NCBI GenBank assembly: GCA_963714375.1
Contig: CAVQOG010000007.1
Span: 1 to 12,635, forward strand
Direction: 5' to 3'
Length of the DNA stretch: 12,635 bases
DNA from: UBA5794 sp963714375
Lineage (GTDB): Bacteria > Actinomycetota > Acidimicrobiia > Spongiisociales > UBA5794
Positions 6,291 through 12,635 of this stretch are shown here, in pieces; within the stretch, counting starts at the first letter, position 1; each line of letters starts with the position of its first letter. The notes under the pieces were generated by a model. It ran no database searches. It saw only the letters and a program-made list of their open reading frames with translations, and was not told the origin of the DNA. The position numbers were made by a program, and so were the translations under genes.

Positions 6291-8420
6291 GTGAAGACCA
6301 GGAACGAGTGGTTGACGGATTCGGCCAGCGTCACACTGGGTAGGGCATTCGCCGTCCTCTCGGTCGTGCTTGGCATGGTTGGAATGGTCGTCCTTGTCGT
6401 GTTTGGCGGGTGGGACTTCCTGATCGACTCGCTTAGCTTGAATTTCGGTGCGCTCGCCATCATGTTGGGGGTCCTCACCTGGTTGATGATTCCGACACAG
6501 GGCCGAAACGGATCCGTCTGGGCTATCGCGTGGGCGGCGGTGTTCGCTGCGCTCTTCACGTTCGGGCTTGCCGTCGCCGTCTGGATCACCCGAAACTCGC
6601 TCCCCGGCCTGACCTTCGCCGAATTCGAGCAAATGAGCCCCGCAGAACTTCCAACCGTAGCGTCCCTTACCGTGTCCTTCAGGTTCTGGCCCGTGGTGCC
6701 CGCGTTCTGGCTCCCGCTGACCCTCGGTCTGTTGCTATTCCCGAATGGTCACCCGCCTTCGCCACGGTGGAAATGGGTGGGCTGGTGGAGCATCCTCGCT
6801 ATCGCTCTCGCCACCATGGCCACTGCCATCGCCCAGAATCCGTGGAGCACCTTGCCGATCAGCTCTGCCGAGAACACTGTTCCGGGCATCCTCGGGTCCC
6901 TCAATGATGCCGGGTTCCTTCTTGCTTCTATCGCTGCTGTCGTGTCGGTGGCATCGCTGTTCGTGCGCTATCGGCGGAGCCTGGGTGTCGAACGCAGCCA
7001 AATTCGCTGGATCGCGCTCGGTGGGGGGGTCTATGTCATCGGTCTTATCGTCGGTGACAGCTTCCCGGCGTCCCCGAACGTCGATGCCCTGGGCGGTCTC
7101 GTCTTCCAATCTGCGCTTGTCGTGTCCTACGGCATTGCGATTACCAAATATCGGCTGTACGACATTGATGTCGTGATATCCAAGACGCTGACATACGGTG
7201 CACTCGCCGCCTTCATCACAGGTGTGTATGCGCTGGTCGTGGTCGGGATTGGATCACTCGTGGGAGGCGGCGATGAGCCGAGCCTTGCCCTGTCGATTGC
7301 GGCGGTTGCGATTGTTGCGGTTGCGTTTGAGCCGTTGAGGCGCCGTCTCCAGCATTGGGCGAACTTGGTGGTGTACGGGAAACGGGCGACTCCGTACGAG
7401 GTGTTGTCTGGGACCACGGCGAGGCTGTCGGGGGCGAGCGATCCTGATGATGCGCTGACGGACATCACACAGCTCATGGTCGACGGAACCGGAGCGACCG
7501 AGGCGGTGATCTGGCTGGCGGTCGGGGGAGCCTTGCTCCCACAGGCTGCGACTCCAAAGTCCGCGTTGAGCGACTTGCATCCGGTCGACGTCGGCGATGA
7601 TCTCCTAGATCGTATCCCCGGGGATCGTGTGGTGGCGGTGCGTCATCGCGGTGAACTCCTTGGAGCAATGAGTATCACGAAGTCGAGAGAGGAGGGGATC
7701 ACCGGCGCCGATGAACGTGTCCTCGCGGATGTGGCGGCTGGTGCCGGGGGGCTTCTGCGCAATATCGCTCTCAATGCAGAGCTTGCTGAGCGTGCCGATC
7801 AGTTGCGGGCGTCCCGGCGACGTCTCGTGGCAGCACACGACGCGGAACGGCATCGCCTTGAGCGCGATCTGCACGATGGCGCCCAGCAACAGGTTGTGGC
7901 CATCAAGGTGAAGCTCGGTATCGCACGAACCCTCGCCGAGCGCGAAGGTGCCGAACCCGTCGCTGCACTGGTGACATCGCTTGCAGACACGACTCAGGAG
8001 GCGGTCGATTCGATGCGTGCAGTCGCCCATGGCATCTACCCGCCACTCTTGGAATCTGAAGGCCTCGAACCTGCGCTGGTTGCAGCGAAACGGACGATTC
8101 CCATTCCTGTCGAGTTCGTTGCTGATTCGATTGGGCGCTATGAGCGTTCAGTCGAAGAGACGGTCTACTTCGCCGTGCTTGGCGTCGTGATCCGAGGGTC
8201 CGATGCAGGCGCAACGCGTGCTGTTGTGTCGCTCAGAGGAACAGCAGAGCTCGTCACGTTCCGTATCGATGTGGACGTGATCCTCGCTCTTGGTGATCTC
8301 GTTGCGGTCGAGGACCGTTTCGACGCATTCGGTGGTGCCATCTCCACCGCAGACGGCGCCAACGGCACCGTCGTATCCGGAGTGCTCCCCGTTGGGACTC
8401 CGGCGGCGGTGTCCCCATGA
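6291..8420 (+). CDS. Sensor kinase A: membrane histidine kinase with acceptor His but degenerate ATP domain, 709 aa
   Basis: This is a HisKA_3-type membrane sensor. About ten hydrophobic segments span residues 18-355, followed by the signature WANLVVYGKRATPYEVL (356-372). A GAF-like region covers about 385-495 and a coiled coil 495-520. The dimerisation domain has ERDLHDGAQQQ, with acceptor His528 and partner Asp529 (codons 7872-7877), then GIYPPLL. The catalytic domain is broken. Where kinase B has EALQNTAKYA, A has a stretch without the N-box Glu and Asn. The DDGNGFD motif is gone, and eight residues are missing between the G1 and G2 regions. Flanking ATRAVVSL and NGTVVSG still align in frame, so this is not a frameshift. 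GTG 6291 has GGAGG (6280-6284) 6 nt upstream. It lies 52 nt after the cyclase, in the same operon. A is predicted to accept phosphate but not to bind ATP. Confidence 0.9.
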   Translation: MKTRNEWLTDSASVTLGRAFAVLSVVLGMVGMVVLVVFGGWDFLIDSLSLNFGALAIMLGVLTWLMIPTQGRNGSVWAIAWAAVFAALFTFGLAVAVWITRNSLPGLTFAEFEQMSPAELPTVASLTVSFRFWPVVPAFWLPLTLGLLLFPNGHPPSPRWKWVGWWSILAIALATMATAIAQNPWSTLPISSAENTVPGILGSLNDAGFLLASIAAVVSVASLFVRYRRSLGVERSQIRWIALGGGVYVIGLIVGDSFPASPNVDALGGLVFQSALVVSYGIAITKYRLYDIDVVISKTLTYGALAAFITGVYALVVVGIGSLVGGGDEPSLALSIAAVAIVAVAFEPLRRRLQHWANLVVYGKRATPYEVLSGTTARLSGASDPDDALTDITQLMVDGTGATEAVIWLAVGGALLPQAATPKSALSDLHPVDVGDDLLDRIPGDRVVAVRHRGELLGAMSITKSREEGITGADERVLADVAAGAGGLLRNIALNAELAERADQLRASRRRLVAAHDAERHRLERDLHDGAQQQVVAIKVKLGIARTLAEREGAEPVAALVTSLADTTQEAVDSMRAVAHGIYPPLLESEGLEPALVAAKRTIPIPVEFVADSIGRYERSVEETVYFAVLGVVIRGSDAGATRAVVSLRGTAELVTFRIDVDVILALGDLVAVEDRFDAFGGAISTADGANGTVVSGVLPVGTPAAVSP

Positions 8421-8479
8421 CTGTTCCACCGAACGGGAACGTGCGCCGCCCGAGGTGCACCGTTGCGAGCCGACATTGA
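8417..8479 (+). other. 20-codon overlapping mini-frame between kinases A and B
   Basis: An ATG at 8417 overlaps the stop of kinase A as ATGA and opens a 20-codon frame that ends at TGA 8477-8479. That stop overlaps an in-frame TTG (8476) of kinase B as TTGA. The junction between kinases B and C uses the same ATGA arrangement, there as a real start. The mini-frame could therefore couple translation from A to B, or mark an old N-terminus of B that lost its frame. No ribosome site is visible for kinase B itself, which gives this some weight. It could also be chance. Confidence 0.3.
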
Positions 8480-8490
8480 AAGCGGTGGCC

Positions 8491-10614
8491 GTGTCCGAAA
8501 CCAATCGAATCCGATTCGGGAGGTGGTTGACTGGCGTCTCGGTCAGCGTGATCGTCGCATCGCTCATCGCTGTCGCGATGGCCGGACGTTGGGATATCGC
8601 GACAGATGTGCTCGCTCCGACCAACGGTTTGCTCGGTGCTGGGTTTGGTGCGCTTGCGTGGACGGTGCTTCCCAAACAGTCTCGGAACGGTGCTGTCTGG
8701 ACATACGCATGGACATCATTCTTCGGGGCAGTGTTCGTTGGTTTGCTCCTGGTCCTGGTGCTGACGGCCCCCGCCGCAGTGTTGGACAACTTCGACAATC
8801 CAGACCTGACGGACGTGCCACTCATATCGGAACTTGCTGTCAGCATCATGGTCTGGGCGTGGGTTCCGACCCTTTTCCTCCCGCTTACATTGGGGCTTCT
8901 GCTGTTCCCGGACGGACAGCTGCCATCTCCGCGATGGCGATGGGTTGCTTGGCTCACAATCGGAAACCTGGCTGCCGCGATTGCGTGCCTGTGGGTGCTG
9001 TTCGGTCCATGGAGCACCGTCCCTTTTGACACCTATGAGACTCCGCTGGGCAAGGTTTCCGAGCTGCTTCTCGTGGCTCTGAGCGTGATTGGTCTCGTGT
9101 GTCTTGCCTCTCTCGTTGTGCGCTATCGACAAGGCAGCCCGCTGCTCCGTCGCCAGATTCGATGGATTGCTGTGGGAGGGCTGCTGTTTCTCCTCGGTGA
9201 TGGTTTTGTCATCGCCGATGCAGGCGGATTCACGATTTCGGGCGATGTCGTCACAACATTGATCTATCTGATCACGACCGTGTTGCTTGTCGGTTCGTTC
9301 TGGGTGGCCATCACGAGGTACCGGTTGTATGACATCGATATCGTGATCTCAAAGTCGCTGACGTACGGCGTGCTTGCTGCGTTCATCACTGGGGTCTACG
9401 TGTTGATTGTGGTGGGCTTGGGGGAGTTGCTCGATAGCGGCGATGGGGCGAGTTTTGGTCTGTCGGTGGCTGCGACCGCCGCCGTGGCTATTGCGTTTCA
9501 ACCAGTGCGCGCTCGGGTCGAGAAGTGGGCGAACCGGCTCGTGTATGGGAAGCGGGCGACCCCATATGAGGTGTTGGCACGGTTCTCCCATCGCGCCGAG
9601 GAGGAGTCGGACGAAGACGTTCTCGGGCGCATTCCTCGCCTGATTGTCGATGGGACCGGAGCGGCCGAGGCGAACCTGTGGGTCGTGTCAGGTTCCGGGT
9701 TCGAGCGCGTGTCGACCTGGCCCGAGACCATCGAGAGGAGGACCATCGCGGCCATGGGGGTGTTCGAGGACCCAATAGCCGATGAATCTCTGCCGGTGTT
9801 CCATGACGGGGAGTTGTTGGGTGGGATCTCGGTGGTGAGCGTCAGAGGATCGTCGTTCTCGCCGCCTGAGCTCGAGCTTCTTGAGAATCTTGCTGGTGGG
9901 TTGGGGTTGACGTTGCGCAATAGCCAATTGACGTCGACGTTGCGTCGTCAGGTGAAGGATCTTCAGCGTTCCCGTGACCGTGTTGTGTCGGCTGCTGATG
10001 AGGCGCGCCGCGGTTTGGAGCGTGATCTCGATAGTGGTCCGCAACAGCAGTTGGTGGCCGTGAAGGTGAAGCTCGGGCCGGTGAGGTTGCTCGCGGAGAA
10101 GGCAGGTGCCGAGAAGACTGCGACCGTTCTTGCCGATATCGAATCTCAAGCGGCGGATGCGATCAAAGCAGTGCGCGATTTCGCCGCTGGAATCTATCCG
10201 CCACTGCTTGGCGCGGAAGGTCTCGCGGTGGCTCTCGGACAGGAAACTCGCAAAGCGGCTGTGCCTGTCGAGTTGGATGTGGACGGGATTGGACGGTATC
10301 CCCGGGACGTCGAGTCCACCGTGTACTTCTCCATCTTGGAAGCGCTTCAGAACACCGCCAAGTACGCAGACGCAACGCGTGCCGTCGTCACGCTTTCGGA
10401 GCGCAACGGCGATCTTTTGTTCGAGGTACGCGACGATGGGAACGGTTTCGATCCCGGCACGATCGGCCGCGGAGCCGGTCTGAACGGCATCGGCGATCGG
10501 ATTGACACAATCGGCGGTTCCTGGACCATCGCCTCGAGCCCAGGAAACGGAACCACCGTCACCGGATCGGTACCAGTCAGGGAACGCGGTCTCATACCTG
10601 TTGGCATCGCATGA
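8491..10614 (+). CDS. Sensor kinase B: membrane HisKA_3 protein with Asp in place of the acceptor His, 707 aa
   Basis: B has the same layout as kinase A: about ten hydrophobic segments (13-336), YRLYDIDIVISKSLTYG (278-294), WANRLVYGKRATPYEVL (346-362), a GAF-like region (376-480), a coiled coil, then a kinase core. The dimerisation helix reads RDLDSGPQQQ, so Asp514 (codon 10030-10032) sits where His is required and Ser515 replaces the assisting Asp. Gln519 of the phosphatase-type D-x-x-x-Q pattern remains. The ATP domain looks complete: EALQNTAKYA (617-626, N-box), RDDGNGFD (647-654, G1), GRGAGLNGIGDR (659-670, G2) and GNGTT. B should bind ATP but cannot autophosphorylate in the usual way. 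The start is uncertain. GTG 8491 was chosen; GTG 8485, TTG 8476 and GTG 8455 are alternatives, none with a clear ribosome site. B's stop overlaps the start of C. Confidence 0.85.
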   Translation: MSETNRIRFGRWLTGVSVSVIVASLIAVAMAGRWDIATDVLAPTNGLLGAGFGALAWTVLPKQSRNGAVWTYAWTSFFGAVFVGLLLVLVLTAPAAVLDNFDNPDLTDVPLISELAVSIMVWAWVPTLFLPLTLGLLLFPDGQLPSPRWRWVAWLTIGNLAAAIACLWVLFGPWSTVPFDTYETPLGKVSELLLVALSVIGLVCLASLVVRYRQGSPLLRRQIRWIAVGGLLFLLGDGFVIADAGGFTISGDVVTTLIYLITTVLLVGSFWVAITRYRLYDIDIVISKSLTYGVLAAFITGVYVLIVVGLGELLDSGDGASFGLSVAATAAVAIAFQPVRARVEKWANRLVYGKRATPYEVLARFSHRAEEESDEDVLGRIPRLIVDGTGAAEANLWVVSGSGFERVSTWPETIERRTIAAMGVFEDPIADESLPVFHDGELLGGISVVSVRGSSFSPPELELLENLAGGLGLTLRNSQLTSTLRRQVKDLQRSRDRVVSAADEARRGLERDLDSGPQQQLVAVKVKLGPVRLLAEKAGAEKTATVLADIESQAADAIKAVRDFAAGIYPPLLGAEGLAVALGQETRKAAVPVELDVDGIGRYPRDVESTVYFSILEALQNTAKYADATRAVVTLSERNGDLLFEVRDDGNGFDPGTIGRGAGLNGIGDRIDTIGGSWTIASSPGNGTTVTGSVPVRERGLIPVGIA
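9391..10396 (+). repeat. Duplicated kinase block, copy in gene B (partner about 11556-12558)
   Basis: The 3' half of B recurs in C as a long near-identical block, at an offset of 2165 nt at the left and 2162 nt at the histidine site because C lacks one codon in the GAF-like region. In the 140 residues around the dimerisation helix (B 470-609) I count 13 differences. Upstream of the block the two genes diverge sharply. Tandem duplication followed by gene conversion, or a recombined N-terminus, would give this picture. Confidence 0.7.
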
Positions 10615-12635
10615 ATTCCTCGGGTATCCCAACAGCAGAGCAGACTCCAACTCGGCATCGTCCCGCCAGACGGGACAGAGCAGAGGGACGGCGGCTGTCG
10701 GCGACCGTCGCTTGGATTGCGTCGGGTCTCGTCGTCCTGGTGTCGGGAATCGTGGTGTTGCGGGAGATAGTTGATGGGGCGAGACCAGCCGAACTCCTTT
10801 GGCTCGTATTGCCGCCGCTGTATGCCGTCATCGGGGCGATTATCGCTTCGCGCAGTCAAGCCAGGCGCGTGGGCTGGCTGCTGATTGTCATAGGCGCCGC
10901 GCTTGTTCCTTTGGAATCGATTACCGGTCTGTCGACCATGGAAACGCCTCCGACGAATCTGACCTTTGGATGGTTCGTGATCCTCGTGAGTGATCAGATC
11001 TCGTGGATGGTCTGGTTGTTCCCGCTGTTCCTCCTCCTCTGTGTGTTCCCGGCAGGGCGCCTGTTGTCGCGTCGATGGCGATGGCTGCCGATTCTGGAAG
11101 TCGCGATGTTCGCGACGCTCACGACACTGATCATCCTTGCCGAAGAGTTATCTCCGTTCAGCGAAGCCTGGACCGTCCCGAACCCGATCGGCATGGTTGG
11201 CACGGAGGTTCTCGACTCGCCTCTCGTACTGCTCCCGTGGGGCGTCGGCCTAGCTGCGCTCGCCTCTGGATCGGTGACCTCGATGGTGATGCGATATCGG
11301 CGCGCCGACAGTGTGGAGCGAACTCAGCTCAAGTGGGTGCTGTATGCCGTCGTCGTTTTTGGACTGGTGTATGCGTTCAATCTGGCCACATCTGGGTGGA
11401 GTGCCGAGTCTCTCCTCCCCGCAGTTGCTCTTGTCGGTGGCGTGGCCGGAATCGCCGTCTCAATCATGGTTGCGGTGTTGAAGTTCCACCTGTACGAGAT
11501 CGACGTGATCATTTCTCGGTCGATTGCGTTCGGCTTGCTTGCTGTGTTCATCGGTGGTGTGTACGTGTTAATAGTGGTGGGCATCGGGGAGTTGCTCGGC
11601 GGCGGCGATGGTGCGAGTTTTGGTTTGTCGGTCGCTGCGACGGCAGCTGTGGCGATTGCGTTTCAGCCGGTGCGTGCCAGGGTTGAGATGTGGGCGAACT
11701 GGTTGGTGTATGGGAAGCGTGCAACGCCGTATGAGGTTTTGGCTCGGTTCTCTCATCGTGCTGCGGAGGAGTCGGATTCGGATGTTTTGGGTCGGATTCC
11801 TCATTTGATTGTGGATGGGACGGGGGCGGTTGAGGCGAACCTGTGGGTCCGTTCAGGGTCAGGTTTTGAGCGTGTGTCGACGTGGCCAGAGAGCGATGTG
11901 TCTCGGCGTATCGACGACGAGGTGTTTGGCGATCCGGATGCGGATGTGTCGTTGCCGGTGTTCCATGACGGTGAGCTCCTCGGTGGAATCTCGCTCGTGA
12001 ATGCCAGGGGCTCGTCGTTTTCGCCACCTGAGATTGAGCTTCTTGAGAACCTTGTGGATGGGCTGGGGTTGACGTTGCGCAATAGCCAGCTGACGGCAAC
12101 GTTGCGTCGTCAGGTGAAGGATCTTCAGCGTTCTCGTGATCGTGTTGTGTCGGCTGCTGATGAGGCGAGGCGGAGTTTGGAGCATGATCTCGATAGTGGC
12201 CCTCAGCAGCAGTTGGTCGCGGTGAAGGTGAAGCTTGGACCGATCAGGATGTTGGCGGAGAAGGCTGGTGCTGACAAGACCGCCACAGTGCTTGCAGATA
12301 TCGAGTCCCAGACAGCGGATGCGATCAAGGCAGTGCGCGATTTCGCCGCTGGGATCTATCCGCCGCTGCTTGGGGCCGAAGGTCTCGCAGTCGCACTTTC
12401 GCAGGAAATCCGCAGGGCCGCCGTGCCTGTTGAACTGGAACCGGATGGGATCGGTCGGTACCCACGCGGCGTCGAGTCCGCTGTGTACTTTTCGATCTTG
12501 GAGGCGCTTCAGAACACCGCCAAGTATGCCCACGCATCACGCGCGGGCGTCAGGCTTTGGGAGGACGACGGTGACCTTCGGTTCGAGGTGCGAGATGACG
12601 GGGCCGGGTTCGACTCGGCAACTGTCAACCGCGGG
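10611..12635 (+). CDS. Sensor kinase C, partial: membrane HisKA_3 protein with Asp in place of the acceptor His, at least 675 aa
   Basis: The frame is open from ATG 10611, which overlaps the stop of B as ATGA, to the window edge; I find no stop codon. The N-terminal half (1-290) is multi-membrane but poorly related to that of B, apart from FP-G-RWRW and RYRR spots and a YEIDVIISRS segment. From about residue 316 on it is nearly the same as B: a GAF-like region, a coiled coil and EHDLDSGPQQQ, with Asp528 (codon 12192-12194) and Ser529 replacing His-Asp. A His at 525, one helical turn earlier, is unique to C. The N-box EALQNTAKYA (631-640) and RDDGAGFD (661-668) are intact. The G2 box and C-terminus lie outside the window, perhaps 30-40 residues. 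Like B, it should bind ATP without being able to autophosphorylate canonically. Confidence 0.85.
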   Translation, partial: MNSSGIPTAEQTPTRHRPARRDRAEGRRLSATVAWIASGLVVLVSGIVVLREIVDGARPAELLWLVLPPLYAVIGAIIASRSQARRVGWLLIVIGAALVPLESITGLSTMETPPTNLTFGWFVILVSDQISWMVWLFPLFLLLCVFPAGRLLSRRWRWLPILEVAMFATLTTLIILAEELSPFSEAWTVPNPIGMVGTEVLDSPLVLLPWGVGLAALASGSVTSMVMRYRRADSVERTQLKWVLYAVVVFGLVYAFNLATSGWSAESLLPAVALVGGVAGIAVSIMVAVLKFHLYEIDVIISRSIAFGLLAVFIGGVYVLIVVGIGELLGGGDGASFGLSVAATAAVAIAFQPVRARVEMWANWLVYGKRATPYEVLARFSHRAAEESDSDVLGRIPHLIVDGTGAVEANLWVRSGSGFERVSTWPESDVSRRIDDEVFGDPDADVSLPVFHDGELLGGISLVNARGSSFSPPEIELLENLVDGLGLTLRNSQLTATLRRQVKDLQRSRDRVVSAADEARRSLEHDLDSGPQQQLVAVKVKLGPIRMLAEKAGADKTATVLADIESQTADAIKAVRDFAAGIYPPLLGAEGLAVALSQEIRRAAVPVELEPDGIGRYPRGVESAVYFSILEALQNTAKYAHASRAGVRLWEDDGDLRFEVRDDGAGFDSATVNRG
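11556..12558 (+). repeat. Duplicated kinase block, copy in gene C
   Basis: This is the partner of the block at 9391-10396. It runs from GVYVLIVVG through the GAF-like region, coiled coil, LDSGPQQQ and the N-box. Both copies contain runs such as CGTTGCGTCGTCAGGTGAAG without any change. Their GT-rich wobble positions differ from the C-ending codon style of the surrounding genes. Confidence 0.7.

Noticed and set aside
8148..9032. Minus-strand frame of 294 codons opposite the A/B kinase junction
   Set aside because: It is antisense to the conserved end of A and start of B, with low-complexity Ser/Thr/Arg-rich sequence typical of shadow frames.
1..12635. CRISPR array, tRNA or rRNA genes, insertion sequence ends
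   Set aside because: I looked for regularly spaced repeats, cloverleaf-like runs and transposase-type frames and found none. The only long repeats are the kinase block and the 33-nt element.

Overview
The window looks like a piece of a high-G+C actinobacterial chromosome. The evidence is SLH-type secreted protein sequence, GTG/TTG starts with strong GGAGG ribosome sites, long multi-pass HisKA_3 sensor kinases carrying the YRLYDID / WAN-LVYGKRATPYEVL signatures, and class III cyclases. Family resemblance suggests an Acidimicrobiia-like lineage, but this is recalled knowledge and no search was run.

Layout. At 1-234 there is a strong hairpin that probably ends an upstream gene, then a promoter-like repeat. 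At 235-738 lies a small secreted SLH-domain protein with a hairpin behind it. Positions 739-1126 hold no intact gene. They contain a second copy of the promoter-like repeat and a short relic matching the SLH gene's 3' end, then another GC-rich hairpin. At 1127-2251 is a class V aminotransferase. It converges on a minus-strand pair: a cyclic-nucleotide-binding protein (4756-3764) followed by an FAD-dependent CrtI/PYROXD2-like oxidoreductase (3715-2315).

The core of the window is a plus-strand operon that starts at 4931, divergent from the cyclic-nucleotide-binding gene. Its first gene is a receiver-HTH-adenylate-cyclase fusion. Three tandem membrane sensor kinases follow, here called A (6291-8420), B (8491-10614) and C (10611 to past the window end). 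A keeps the phospho-acceptor histidine but has lost the ATP-binding motifs of its catalytic domain. B and C have the reverse pattern: intact ATP-binding motifs, but Asp-Ser in place of the catalytic His-Asp. The three therefore look like a complementary set of half-dead kinases. They could work only in trans, with B or C phosphorylating A, and A then passing phosphate to the receiver-cyclase. Alternatively, B and C may act as phosphatases or ATP-sensing partners.

The cyclase product could be read by the divergently encoded cyclic-nucleotide-binding protein, whose nucleotide pocket motif is intact. The window would then encode membrane sensing, an unusual split phosphorelay, nucleotide synthesis and an effector. 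The genes and motifs are read from the sequence. The wiring between them is inference.
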